Shown here: piece by piece, positions 1 through 13,748 of the stretch | How the letters are laid out: every line of letters begins with the position of its first letter | Numbering within the stretch: position 1 is the stretch's first letter | NCBI GenBank assembly: GCA_028023455.1 | Contig: JAQFVV010012495.1 | Location: 1,579,711-1,643,710 of the forward strand | DNA length: 64,000 bases | Direction of reading: 5' to 3' | DNA from: Epiperipatus broadwayi | Taxonomy: Eukaryota; Onychophora; Udeonychophora; Euonychophora; Peripatidae | Notes under the pieces: model-generated | Seen by the model: the letters and a program-made list of their open reading frames with translations, nothing else | Told to the model about the DNA's origin: nothing | The model's database searches: none | Program-made: the position numbers and the translations under genes

Positions 1-383
<383 letters not shown>

Positions 384-860
384 ACACACTTGTATATAAT
401 ACATAAAAGTCCCAATTTTTATTTCAACACATAGTTATTAAACTCTTTACCAATTATTTTTTTATTTATGTAACACAGAGATATTAAATTTTCATTACTT
501 TCTTTATTTAATTATTTGCTTTATAAACAGCTAAAATATTACTACTCCAACCTTTTGATATTTAAAATAAATGATACATAAAAATCACTTTAACAGCTGT
601 TGTTACATTAAAATATAAAATCTTTTAACAATATTTTATTATGCTAAGAGTCACATTAAATGTTTAAATAAAATATTTATTTTAAGTAGACTCTTTAAAA
701 AAAAATATTTTAAATATTTTTATAATAGTGAAACTATTTTAGTTTTTGCTCTTATATTTATTCACCTTTCTCAATTTTTGTTTATTTTAACATCCATATT
801 ATACAATCTCTGTAAGTTTAATATTTATTTTATTGTATGTTTTACAAACATAATTTAATT
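384..860. other. AT-rich, no gene seen
   Basis: Very AT-rich with stops in all frames. I see no repeat family or coding signal here. Confidence 0.6.
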
Positions 861-1130
861 AAAGGGGAGTTGAACCCAGACTTTCAAGATCCCTAACATC
901 ATCCACTCTATCCAATATAACCAATACATGTGACCACATACGTTAAAAAATATAAATGCTGAACCAGCACTCATCAATTGGTTATCTCAATATAAACTGA
1001 GCAATGATTATATATATGTATGGGAGATGATGATCTGGACTAACTGATGAGTACTAATTCAGCATGAAGTACATATATTGGAGATTAATTATCTTCTTCG
1101 CATGCATGTAGTCATGTTCAAGCTGCTCTA
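861..1130. repeat. Foldback element, family B, copy 1 (diverged)
   Basis: Shares blocks with 8500-9065 and 27805-28155: a CAGACTTTCA segment near the left end, 'aaccagcactcatcaattgg' in the left arm and an approximate reverse complement near 1034-1070. It is non-coding, and the arms suggest a stem-loop-forming MITE. Its superfamily is unknown. Confidence 0.55.
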
Positions 1131-2373
1131 GGTTAAGTATATACACCATAGTTGTATTTCAGTACTAAACATAATTTAATAATTCATATGATTGAGCTTC
1201 AAAATAACAATTGAACTTTGATTCAGAGATCTTGGGGATATTTAGAGGTTAAGTTCATTTTTATCCTATTTTAAATCAAGCATATCTTTAAAAATTGCTT
1301 CCTCAATTTTCTTTACTTCTTTAACAATATTTTTTTTTTTGTAATTAAATTCTCTTTCTTCATTATCAAATAATACCATTTCTTAATACAATGTATTACT
1401 ATTTTTTTATATATTTTAAAATGTTTTACTTTCTTGCCTTTCAGTTTTTTTTAAGTCTCTCCATTGTCTATTGCTTAATATTAATCTTTTCATTATTACC
1501 CAACATATTATACATTATTTAAAATTCTTACTTAATTTTGATTTTTATACTTTTAGACTGTTTTTTTTCTTTTTTTTTTTTTTTTTTTTTTTTGCAGTTT
1601 TGATAGAATATTGTTGTTCTTGCTATCATTCCTTGATTAAACACAAATAAAATATGCTTATTAAATTTCTATTATGAAAACTATTTAAAATAGATATGTT
1701 TATAGTTAAAATATTTTATTCTATAATAATCTAGAAATGTAAACTGGATAAAATTTTAAACTGGTGTTTCCAGCTGTAGTAATTTTAAAGGTGCTAACCA
1801 CAGGACCAGTGGCATGGTAATTATTTTTAACCAAAAGTTTAGGCATGAAATACATATAATTCTCCACATAACATAATATCCACATTTTAACATTAATGTT
1901 TATGCCTCGATTTTTAATTACTAGCATAATTATAAGAGGCTTAATCTATAAGGTCATATTGAAAAGATTCTATGCTGATTTAATTAAAAAATAATGTTTA
2001 GAAAAAAAATTAAACTGCAACTTAAAATTGAATCAAAGTCAGTGAGGGGTCTAAAAAATGCAGCAAGATTTTTATTTTGTACTTTGTTATTACGGGGTAA
2101 TCTCTGTTACTACATTGAGCAAAGTATTGTTTTATTGTTATTAGCATAATAATAGTTATATTATTAGCAAGGATATTTTATTCACAAATACTAATTCAAT
2201 ATTTGATTTAAAAAGAAATTGCATTTTACACTTAATAATATCATAGTTTTATTTAAATTTGCATAAAATGTGAATTTTGTAGATAATTATATTTATAAAA
2301 GCACAATCATTATTTTAAAATATTCCTTGTTAAAATACATTTTGCATAATTTAACACTCTTTTATTGACAAGA
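1131..2373. other. No gene seen; poly-T tract
   Basis: AT-rich. A poly-T run at about 1560-1593 ends in TTTGCAG and so resembles a polypyrimidine tract with a 3' splice site, but no open frame follows. No recognised element. Confidence 0.5.
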
Positions 2374-2632
2374 AATATACACTTTGTAAAAAAAAAAAAA
2401 ATCTCTTATTAAATTAGTTTAAAACTATTTAAAATGTATTCATAGAAATCGAATATTTAAACATTTTGCAGCATAAAAAAAAAATTGAGACAAATTTTTA
2501 AAAAATATACGTTTTGTAAAAAAAAAAAAAAAAACTCTTATTAAATTAGTTTAAAACTATTTAAAATTTATTCACAGAAATCGAATATTTAAACATTTTG
2601 CAGCATAAAAAAGAAATTGAGACAAATTTTAA
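2374..2632. repeat. Two-copy tandem duplication, 130-bp unit
   Basis: Two adjacent copies (2374-2503 and 2504-2632) share an A-run, 'cttattaaattagtttaaaa' and 'gaatatttaaacattttgca', with only a few substitutions. It is a simple local tandem duplication, probably fairly recent. Confidence 0.9.
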
Positions 2633-3591
2633 TTTACTTAGCCAATGAAATTATCAGTGATTTAATATTTTCCTCAATATTTATTAAGATATTAATCTTC
2701 ATTACCTTTGAAGTAACAAAATTTTAAAAATTCAATTTTATCTTGTTTTTGCTTTTTATCAAATTCGTTTTTAAATTTAAATCTATTTTACTTTTTTTTT
2801 TTTCAGTATTATTCTCTGCAATCCATGATTTTTATACAATTTAAGTAGTATAATTTTTTGATTCTTTTTATAGTTGTGAGTCTAATGATTAAGTACATCT
2901 TCTTGCTTCGCCCATGATCTTGATCAAACGATAAAATCTTCAAAATAAAAAAAAAGTAGAATGATTTTGTTTTCAAGAGGATGAAGAAAAAACCTGATGA
3001 TTATGCAAACCATTTTGAGATTGACAAATTTATCACATATTATATGCTAGTCCATTTTTTATTTAGCACCTTAAAAATCTGTGCTACGTATTTCTTTGCA
3101 GAAAATTTTTCTTTCTAAAAGAGTTCAGAACATTGCTTTTCAGTGCCAAGATCAGGTTATATTGTACTTTAGGCAAAACCAAATACTTGCATTGTCCCCA
3201 CCCTCCAAAAAAATTGTAGTTTAGATTATTAAGAATAATTATTTTATGATAAGAAAAACATCAAAGCCTATGTACAATAATATAATTCCCAATATATAAA
3301 ATATTAAACACAATTGTTTTTTTTTTTTTTAAATGTTGTTACAATAAATAATACACATTCTCACTTCAATACTCAACAACATGGTAACAGAAAAATAAAA
3401 AAAGATTGTCCTAAATAATTAAAACAACGAATGTGAAGATTAATTAATCCAATTACATGAATATCAATCCACTTATTTCACTGTTTTATATTAATCAAAT
3501 ATATTGATATACAGTATTTTCAAGTATTGATATGACAATATGTGTTATTTACTGTAACAGCATTTCTATTTAAAAACTATATATATATATA
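2633..3591. other. No gene seen
   Basis: AT-rich sequence without a coding frame or a recognised repeat. Confidence 0.5.
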
Positions 3592-4689
3592 TACACCTGG
3601 GTCTCTTTTTACGCGGACTTATTTAACACGATTTTGAAGTTACGCGAGTCGTGTTTCACCGGAAGTGTGTTAAATAAGTCCACGTAAAAAGAGACCTAGG
3701 TGTATGAACTCCGATAATGCGCTATTACTTTAAATAATAAATTTCGCGCACTTACATTATATTGAAAGTAATAGCACATAATTGGAATTCGACTTTCATC
3801 TTAGTAATTTCAATATTTTCAGTGCTTTATAATAGTAAGATTTTATGCAATAATGAAATTAAAATCATAATTTCCACATTTTATGTATACACACATTAAA
3901 TTTTACAAGATTATAATGTAAATTTGTTCAAACATTGTAGGTGTTAATTTTGCATTTTAAATCACATTCTGTTTTTGCTTTTTAAAAAAGAGCGTAATCA
4001 ATTATTAATCATTTAGTGTCCAAAAGTTTATTTTTAAAAGGTCAGTAATAGCAGTGGGCATAATTAAATTTGACAATTAAAAATTAAAATCTGATTTTTA
4101 ATTGTGATTAACAATTTAAAAATTACTTACTGCGACTTGAAATTAATGTGAAATTTGATTTTTAAACCGAATTGAAAATTAAAGACAAAAATAAGAATTT
4201 AATTTTTAGTTGTTAGTTTCATAAACAATTAATAAAATCATCGTCTCAAAGATTAATTACTAATTACGTTGTCACCAGAAAACTACTGTTACAACATGAG
4301 TGTGAAGTTGGCGCTAGTTGTTTGCAATTTCGGCAAATAGCTATAATAATTAAAACGTGTATAAAAAATTTAAATTACTGTACTGTAAATTATGCATAAA
4401 AATATATTATTTTGAATAAAATTAAATATTATAGTTAAAAAAAGTTTGTCTTGTATCAATTTTTTTCAAATTTGAAAATTTTTATTAGTCATATTTTATT
4501 TCCTTATTTTTTTTTTGCCCGCGAATTTTAAAGTAATTTTATGTTGGTGCTTTGCTTTTACGCGAATTTTGAAAAATCACAGACTGCATCCCCCCTTTTT
4601 CAATGTAAGTTATGTCTATTTTTGCGCGATTTCGTTTGCGCGCATTTTCTGAGGAACCTATCTATCGCGTAAAACGAGACCCAGGTGTA
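3592..4689. mobile_element. Non-autonomous pogo/Tigger-like DNA element with nested hairpin
   Basis: The ends are perfect inverted repeats, TACACCTGGGTCTC at 3592 and GAGACCCAGGTGTA ending at 4689, flanked by TA-rich DNA as expected for a TA target duplication. A 113-bp near-perfect palindrome at 3592-3704 uses the same terminus and could be a separate short MITE. GC-richer internal pieces such as 'ttttacgcgaattt' and 'gcgtaaaacgagac' are typical of Tigger/pogo-derived MITEs. There is no transposase. The superfamily is inferred from the TA site and style of terminus only. Confidence 0.65.
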
Positions 4690-5579
4690 TATATATATTG
4701 CAAAACTAATTTGGATAAAACCATGATTTTTAAAAGTCTGTTCTACACTTATTATAGAATTTTGAACTCCAAGTATTGGTTTAGTTGGTCTTATAATAAA
4801 TAGTTCAAGACTAAGTGTAATTCATTATATTCTATTATTATCTATCTTTTTCTAAGAAAAGTGCTCAGTTAATATTGCAGTTTATTAGACTGGTTTTACC
4901 AAATCTTTAAAATATAAATGAGCTATTTTTATCAAAAAAGTATGTTCAATCTAATCATAAAATAATTTTATGGAGTCTGTTCCTATTCAGACCAATCACA
5001 TGAATAATTCAGTCACAATATTATTGATAGTAGAATGAACTGTTGTTCAGTTGTTCATAAAAATAATCCGAGCATTGGATATAGCAAAGCTTGGTTAAGA
5101 TCCATTAATCTTGAGTTCCACAATCTGACAATCTATTACTGTACTACAATATGCAGGAACCCAATTTATTAATGTGTTTTTACAAACGTATATTTTATAA
5201 CATCACATTAATAAAACTGACGAAAGCACATTCAACAAGTGGACAAAGTTGCAGCATTTTAAAATCATATCATTACAATGAAATAACTTATTTTTAATTT
5301 ATTAAGTGCAGCAATGTGAATATTTAAATATGTGATGCATCTTACTATCCAATTTGCATTTCTAGATAAAAAGGTGTTAAAACAAAGATTCACATTTTAA
5401 GTCGATGACCATCCAATTTTTCTTCTCTTAGTAGTTAGTTGATAAAGAAAATGAGTTGTTTGATTGTTAATTATTAAACCAAGATAGATTACATTCAAGG
5501 CATTAAAACTATTCTACAGATTACTTTTGAATTGTAGATAATAATACATTTGTAGCAATCTGTAATTCTTGAAGCTCAT
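4690..5579. other. No gene seen
   Basis: AT-rich, no coding signal and no repeat family that I recognise. Confidence 0.5.
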
Positions 5580-6390
5580 GTGATCATAAAAGATACCAAA
5601 ATTTATAAAAATTGAACTGAATTCAGATCTATATGACTATACAAAAGAATCTGCCTGGATTAAAAACATTATTATGCTTTCATTTGTGCTTGTAACTTTA
5701 TAGTTAACTAAAAATGTAAAGGTTGGGGGTATCAGGAGTGTATAGAAATCTAAGATCTAGGTGTGCTGCTCTCAGATCAAAGGTTCTTTACTATTGAAAG
5801 TCAAGCTAAAAACTAATCTGGAGATATTTGATGAGTATGCACTGGATTGTGATTAAAATGCACAATCTTTTAGCATGTTTTGGTTATTATAGCTTAAATT
5901 AGATGGCACTATTCTGTGAAAAATGTTGCTACTATTTTAACAGTTCCTGTAAGCATGAGACATTGTGATTGTGTGATATTTAATGATCTAATACTAATAT
6001 TAGTCAATGGATAGTGGTGGCTATGGTTATTAGAAAACCAAACACACCAAAATATATAGACACTGAACTGGATTCAGACCTGTATGACTGAATAAGAAAA
6101 TGATCTTGGATTGAAAACATTATTGTGTTACCAATTTATTCTCATAGATAATTAAAAAAATAAAAGGTAGATGTTACTGCATCTAATTCATAAATCTAAG
6201 TGCACTGCTCTCAAACTCATTGCTTCTAACTAACAAAGGCATAATTTAGAAACTAATCTAGGGATATTGGATGAGTATGTACTAAATAAAGATTAAACTG
6301 CACAACTTTCTGACTTATATTAATTATTATGGTTTACACTATGTGACACTATTGTTGAAAATTTTCTACTGTTTAAATTCTAGAAGCTCT
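5580..6390 (+). mobile_element. Family C tandem dimer (old copies)
   Basis: Two diverged head-to-tail monomers of the ~456-bp repeat. Matching blocks recur about 427 bp apart: 'gctctcag', then the hammerhead-like region at about 5789-5848 and 6215-6270, then 'gatgagtatg'. The ribozyme cores are decayed (CTATTGA and CTAACAA instead of CTGAYGA). It is non-coding. Relative age is inferred from divergence. Confidence 0.7.
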
Positions 6391-6716
6391 GAATTAAAAG
6401 TTTATTTGTTGTTTTTCATTGATTGAAAATATAAAAAAAACATCATCATTAAACCTATATTACATCTTAATGTTTACTTTACAACATTGTCCATAAGCTA
6501 TTACTAATATCACTGTTGCTAAAATAGAAAACAAAGTTAGTCTTAGAACATATATATGTTAAACCATTAAGCATCACATGATCACATTTCCTATACTAGC
6601 ACATTAATTGTTGATAAGCAGAGCAAAACTCTCTATACAGTATTGCCACCCGTGCTAAACAGAGTAATCAATGGATGCCAGAAGGTGTGCATAAAATCCC
6701 TATCTAATGCCTATTC

Positions 6717-6775
6717 ATCCAATATCCCCAGACTAGTTTCTGGCTTGTGGCCTTCGTCAGTGAGGAGCTTTGGAT
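6717..6775 (-). ncRNA. Type I hammerhead ribozyme-like motif, best preserved copy
   Basis: Read on the minus strand: stem I 5' half ATCCAA-AGC-TCCTCA, core CTGACGA, A-GGC-CACAA-GCC-A, then GAAA within GAAACTAGTC, then stem I 3' half TGGGGA-TA-TTGGAT. Both helices of stem I pair (6 bp each, one G-T pair) around a small internal loop. The six bases ACTAGT are self-complementary, and the residue at the expected cleavage site is C in a GTC triplet. The 10.1/11.1 position is A-A instead of a pair, which may lower activity. With so short a stem III, self-cleavage would be expected mainly in dimeric RNA, as known for Penelope-like and retrozyme hammerheads. Confidence 0.7.
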
Positions 6776-7269
6776 CTGAGAGCACTGCATCTAGATCTTA
6801 GGATCTAATGCAACCCTCTAGCAACCACCTTTTATCTCTACTTAACTACAAAACTATGAGAATGAAATTGGAAAACACAAAAAATATTTTCAATCTGAGC
6901 TCAATAGCTTAAATAGTCATATGGGTCTGAACTCAGTTCAGCACCCATACTTTTTGGTGTCTTTGGCTCTTTTACAACCATAGCCACCACTATCCTATTA
7001 GGCAGGATTGTGTTAAACCATTAAGCATCACATGATCACATTTCCTATAGTAGCACATTAATTGTTGATAAACAGAGCAAAACTCTCTATACAGTATTTC
7101 CACCTGTGCTAAACAGAGTAATCAATGGATGCCAGAAGGTTTGTGCAAAAAATCCCTATCTAATGCCTACTCATCCAATATCCTCAAACTAGTTTTGTAG
7201 TTAAGTAGAGATAAAAGGTGGTTGCTAGAGGGTTGCATTAGATCCTAAGATCTAGATGCAGTGCTCTCA

Positions 7270-7329
7270 GATCCAAAGCTCCTCACTGACAAAGGCCAAA
7301 AGCCAGAAACTAGTCTGTGGATATTGGAT
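7270..7329 (+). ncRNA. Hammerhead-like motif, mutated core
   Basis: Family C ribozyme region with core CTGACAA (the conserved G8 position is A), stem II arms GGC/GCC, GAAA, ACTAGT and C, followed by a stem I half with one change (TGTGGA). Probably inactive. Confidence 0.6.
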
Positions 7330-7440
7330 GAGTAGGCATTAGATAGGGATTTTATGCACAAACCTTCTGGCATCCATTGATTACTCTGTTTAGCACAGGT
7401 GGCAATACTGTATAGAGAGTTTTGCTCTGTTTATCAACAT

Positions 7441-7928
7441 ATATATGTCTGACATAATTTTTTATTTCATATACTTTTGATTCTCCATCAATAGTAATAT
7501 GAGCTTCCTCTCATTGCATCATTTCAAAACTATATAATTACTGCATCTTAATTGCTTACTTTATTACATCATCAATAAGCTATTACCAAGATCACTGTCA
7601 TCAAAATAGAAAATAAAATTGGTCTTAGAATATATATCTATTTGACATCAATTTTTATTTCATATACCTTTGACTGACCATCAGTAGTAATACTAGCTTC
7701 TTCTCAATCTACTATTTTGAAGCTGTATAATAAAATAAATTTCAAAGATCAACAAGCTACTTTCTATCATTATAAAAAACCTGTTTGAATAATTAAATCA
7801 AATTTCTAAAGCAAAATAAAAACAAATAATATATAAAGTATATTATCTCTTCCAACACATATTTTGCATTTTACTGGCAGAAAAAACAGTGCCTATAGTA
7901 CTTTTTAATTCTCTAAAACCACAATTTA
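7441..7928. other. No gene seen
   Basis: AT-rich. 'ggtcttagaa' plus 'atatatatg/cta' motifs occur at 6540 and at about 7620, suggesting old duplicated flanks, but nothing is annotatable. Confidence 0.4.
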
Positions 7929-8045
7929 ATAACTCGGTTAGATCATTGCCTTAAAATTCAACTCCTACACTAGCACTGTCATTAGTAAGACCAATAACAC
8001 CTGAAAAAGAACAAATTATATATTGCTTAAAACATTGTATATTTT
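7929..8045 (+). mobile_element. tRNA-headed SINE, family E, decayed copy
   Basis: An A-box-like stretch 'aactcggttagatcattgcc' is followed about 25 bp on by a B-box-like 'attcaactcc'. The body then matches the better copy at 47915-48000: 'tagcactgtcattagtaaga', 'aacacctgaa', then 'aaaacattgt'. The hammerhead-like core seen in the other copy is degraded here. Confidence 0.55.
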
Positions 8046-8306
8046 AAAAGTTTAAATAAAGTTTTGAATTTCTAGACAATCTATATTTAATGGTAGATGA
8101 TTGAAATAATTTGATATATCAGATTATTAGTATATTTATTATTCAATTGTTTAGCTAGGATTTTAGAAGTTGTTTTTTTAATAAATTTTATCTTACTATA
8201 TTTTTTATTCTGTCTATCTGAATAATGTTCACTTATTTCCCAATTTCAAAACTATTTATAGTTTTCATGAATATGTATTTTTGACAATAATTTTTTTTAG
8301 AGTTTG

Positions 8307-8518
8307 CAAACAATTTTAGCAAAAAATTATCTAAAAATGTAAATTTTATAAAGAATTCTATTTCCCTCAATATTTTTTATTTAACTTAAATATAATATAT
8401 AAGGGATTCGAACAAACAATTTTAGCAAAAAATTATCTAAAAATGTAAATTTTATAAAGAATTCTATTTCCCTCAATATTTTTTATTTAACTTAAATATA
8501 ATATATAAGGGATTCAAA
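8307..8518. repeat. Two-copy tandem duplication, 106-bp unit
   Basis: 8307-8412 and 8413-8518 are almost identical, both starting CAAACAATTTTAGC and ending AAGGGATTC. The second copy ends inside the family B foldback terminus, so the duplication took part of that element's end with it. Confidence 0.92.
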
Positions 8519-9065
8519 CTCAGACTTTCACATGATCCTCAACTTGAAAAGATAAATAATCATCAATATACATATTTTGTGCTAAACCAGCACTCATGAG
8601 TTGGTCCAGATTAACATCTCCACACATATATACAATCAGTGTTCAGCTTTATATTAAGATAGCCAATCTTCATACTTTAAGGGATGGGCTTCATGAGGGG
8701 TCAGAATGACTAATGTCAACATGAGTAAAATGACAAACTTGGCACTCATGTGGGTTTTGAATATTCCATCATCAGATTTCCAATAAAATGAATGACTGAA
8801 AAGTTATGGGTTGGAGTGTTTTGAAGCCTGTCCATTAAAGTATTAAGATTGGTTATCTTAATATAAAGCTGAACCCTGATTGTACATACATGTGGAGATG
8901 GTAATCTGGACCAATGGATAAATGCTGCTTTAGCACAAAATATGCATAATGGTGATTATTTATCTTTTCAACATATGTGTGATTAGGTGGATCAGCAATA
9001 TGAGATGGCATGACAAGTTGAAGGTCATATGAAAGTCTGAGATTGAATCCTTTATATATTGCATT
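8500..9065. mobile_element. Foldback MITE, family B, full palindromic copy
   Basis: The left arm (about 8505-8680) and right arm (about 8850-9050) are imperfect reverse complements. 'ggattcaaactcagactttc' at the left matches 'gaaagtctgagattgaatcc' at the right, and 'gctaaaccagcactcatgag' matches 'gataaatgctgctttagcac'. The centre holds about 150 bp of single-copy sequence including a CTGATGATGGAA motif on the minus strand. Non-coding; superfamily unknown. Confidence 0.75.
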
Positions 9066-9177
9066 ATATGTGCAGATGTGTGCAAGCCTGTACAGTGTAT
9101 TAAATTAACTTAAATATATAAAAAAATAATTTATTTAAAAGAAATGTTTTTAATTTACATAAATGTACTAAAAAGCA

Positions 9178-9262
<85 letters not shown>
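9178..9262. repeat. (TAA)n microsatellite joined to a truncated LINE
   Basis: About 28 TAA units run directly into the 5'-truncated reverse-transcriptase fragment of LINE copy 1, with possible AAATAT microhomology at the junction. Confidence 0.97.
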
Positions 9263-10335
9263 TGATGCTCCAATGGCTGTTCAAATTGACATTAAGGCTG
9301 CTTTTGACTTGGTTCCTATTGAAATTTTAATTCAGACACTTGCAGACACCAAAATATCTCATTGTCTCTTATTCCTACTGACCAACCTACTTCTTAGTTG
9401 TGAAATCCATATTACAATTCATGGTAGAACATCACCTTCATTCTCTCCTCACCAATCCATACCTTAAGGATCTTCACTCAGTTCTTTATTATTCATGTTC
9501 TACACCAACTCCCTCATAAACAAGATACAACAAAAAATTACAAGGAATTTATTTTCCACACACTAGACTATATATGCCATGTATTGCATACATGGATGAC
9601 CTTAACATTTTTCTTACCTTTGAAAAGCAACTACCTACTCTGAAAAAATATTTAATGAAGACACCAAATATAAACTCAAGATCAACATTACTATAACATC
9701 AGCTTGGTTTCTTTACACTGGCAAGAATACATATGCAAATTTATCATGGTAAACTAATTAATTTCCTTGGATGTCTTTTCTATCTAGGACGATCTGGAAT
9801 AAAACAAAAGATACAGAAAAAACTGAAAGATGATGCTAAACACATAGCCATTTCTCTCTCCAAAACCTACCTCTCATTATATGCAAAAGTATGCCTTTTC
9901 AATCAGCTTGTAATTACAAAAATAACCTATTGCTTACCAATCATAAACTTCATTAAATCTTTCACTTCATCCATTTACTCTCTCTAGTAGCAAGCTATTA
10001 TGGTGCAGAAAAGTAGTCTCCATCTCTGTAAAACAACTTAGTCTTCCACCAACCTCAAATGGATTAGATCTTCACCACATTCAAATTTTTCATAAACAAA
10101 ACATATTAATCTCATGGCTGCACTGATAAGAAGTTTTCCAGCTCTCAAATGCATCCTTCAAATAACACCCACTGAACGACCACTCCCTTCACATAAATAT
10201 TTGTCTTTGCTTGTAAACCAACTCCAAAGCATTTTTTATCAGATGTCTTTTTGGGTGTTGATAGATACACCTATTGGAGCATTTATAATATGCTGTAAAA
10301 GACAAATGACCTCCAAGATGCTGAGACAACATTCA
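9263..10335 (+). pseudogene. LINE copy 1, 5'-truncated reverse transcriptase remnant
   Basis: It begins inside RT motif A (QIDIKAAFDLVP) right after the TAA tract. Motif B follows with a TAA stop in the expected PQG position (9465-9467). A YMDDLNIF motif C is still readable near 9590. The thumb/connection block FLGCLFYLG is read at 9733-9987. Several frameshifts and stops separate these blocks, so it is dead. It belongs to the same lineage as LINE copies 2 and 3 (compare FLGFPFYLG in copy 2), an EEP-type non-LTR clade that I cannot name with certainty. The 3' end is unclear. A sequence at 11685-11715 resembling the copy 2 tail (AATAAAG, then the TAA array) could be its true end. Confidence 0.8.
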
Positions 10336-11917
<1,582 letters not shown>

Positions 11918-12121
11918 TCTCTGCTGAGGTAAGAAGCAATCCTTAAGTTCTCCAATGTAAGTATTTATTTTTTACTTTTGTTCCAACTTGTTATTTGAAA
12001 AACAAACATAATACAGGAAAAATCAAATTATATAATAGATTAATAGTGTTTTTTGAAAAATATCGGTGTGTTTTAATATCTTTTTAAAAAAAAAAAATAC
12101 TGACTTGAGTCAGAATAAATC

Positions 12122-13686
12122 ATGGCTACTGCCCAGTCAAGCGTGAGCGAATTAAGCACCAATACGAAATTAACAACATCGTTAGTTTCAACATCGCCTA
12201 TTTCATATGCAATAGTACTTAAAAGTAATAGCAATACTACAGCACCAACTCAAATACTGCGCTTCCGTAGAACAAACACAAATGATATTAAAAATCTTGA
12301 TCTAAACACTCAAGAGGAAAATCAACCCCCAGCCGCAATCTGGACAAAAAAAAATGCTTGAAAATGTGACGGACCATTTCAGTAATACGGTGCCTCGTAC
12401 GTTATTTGAAACATTTTGCAGGTTTTTTTCACCAACTTCGTTAGTACTCGCAGTAACTGATAATCAATGCTCATTATATCGTTTCCCAAAAGCTTTATTA
12501 TATGAAGCAATCATGCAAAATGCACTATGGGAAACAATCTCTTGTATCGCCGACCATCCAAATTCTCGATATATAACCATTGATTTTTATACTCAGCAGC
12601 AAAAAGAACATTTTCAATCCACTATTTTAGCACTTGATAATTATGCACTCATAATTATAGATGAAAACCGGAAAAATATAATTACTGGAGTGCTTAAAAA
12701 TACTTATCTTAAATACAATGTACAAGATTTTCAAAAAATGATAAACCCATTTGGAAAAGTAATTGCCCTACAGCCTATATATTTAAAAGACACACCTATA
12801 CCGATATGTAGTAATCGTTTTGAATTTAAAATAAAACTACATAAAAATGTAGACACCTCAACGATTCCAACATAGATTACAGATCAAGAAGCGACACTCT
12901 CTCTTCACATAAGAGGTCTAAAGCCACATTGTTTTGGCTGTGGACAGAGAGAACACCTAGCAACTCAGTGCGATAACACAAAAAGCAATCACTGTGAACA
13001 AACTAAAATCCTCTCCCCAGAACAACCCAGTGATGAAAATAAAATTTATAATAACACTACATCCATTGGCAACCCAATAATAGAAACCGGAAAAAAACAG
13101 GTTCAAACACCCACAAACAAAAAAAATAATAACACAAAAACTAACACAGAAATCCAAGATTCAAATGAAAATAATTCTCAAGAAACCACAACACAAAATA
13201 CAGCAATTACATCACAGGATCAGCATCTCAATAAAACAAAATGTGTACCAAGTAAAAATCAACAAACAGAAAGTAAACACACACAGTTATATATTGAAAA
13301 TATAAATCCAGATAATATAAAGATACCAATAAAAAAAAAACTACAATTATAAACAAAACTGTATCAAACATAATGAATGCAATAGAAGCCCCTCTTCCAC
13401 CTATTCAAGAGAATACACCAGAGGGAAAAAGAAAGCCAGGTAGACCACCTAAAAATCATGAATCCAAAAAGGCAAAAAAACAGACCAAAAGCACAACTCA
13501 TCAGACATATACAATTTAGAAAATGATGAAATAGAAATGGATGTAAGCCAACAACAAATGGACACCTGTTCGGTTTCATCACAAATTGCCTGTATAGAGT
13601 CTGAAGCAATATTAAATGAAAGAAAAACTGATAATAAACCCAACAATGTCTTAAATATGTATCAGCATCCATCTACTGCAATATAA
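12122..13686 (+). pseudogene. LINE copy 2 ORF1: gag-like nucleic-acid-binding protein, frameshifted
   Basis: The frame opens at 12122 with a Ser/Thr-rich segment and shifts near 12355. It continues to a TAG at 12873-12875 and then stays readable in the same frame. The middle part (about 12560-12870) has alternating hydrophobic strands ending in an IKLHKN block, compatible with the RRM-like fold common in LINE ORF1 proteins. A CCHC zinc knuckle CFGCGQREHLATQC lies at about 12930-12971. A basic segment KRKPGRPPKN at about 13427-13456 matches the AT-hook core (GRP flanked by basic residues). A second frameshift near 13495 leads into an acidic tail ending near 13686. The expected role is RNA binding and ribonucleoprotein assembly. 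The AT-hook reading is mine and not a usual ORF1 feature. Confidence 0.8.
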
Positions 13687-13748
13687 ACAAAAATTTAGTA
13701 TTAAAAATAAAATAAAAATCAATACCATGTTAAAAAATTATTTAAAAC

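Larger units (their letters stand above)
6540..7440. mobile_element. Family C cluster: minus-strand dimer fused to a plus-strand copy
   Basis: A minus-strand monomer (6540-7015) is followed by a second minus-strand copy truncated near 7195. That copy is fused directly to a plus-strand copy (7195-7440), giving a large inverted structure. The same stem I segment occurs at 6717 and 7173, a 456-bp spacing. Terminal sequence 'catcacatgatcacattt' occurs at both minus copies. Non-coding. Confidence 0.85.

Noticed and set aside
1560-1600. 3' splice site after a poly-T run
   Set aside because: No open frame follows, and poly-T runs are common throughout the window.
12957-13157. Hydrophobic, membrane-like minus-strand frames opposite LINE ORF1 and in purine-rich DNA (also 13364-13672, 41823-42099)
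   Set aside because: Antisense shadows of A-rich coding strands, which give Phe/Leu/Cys-rich translations.
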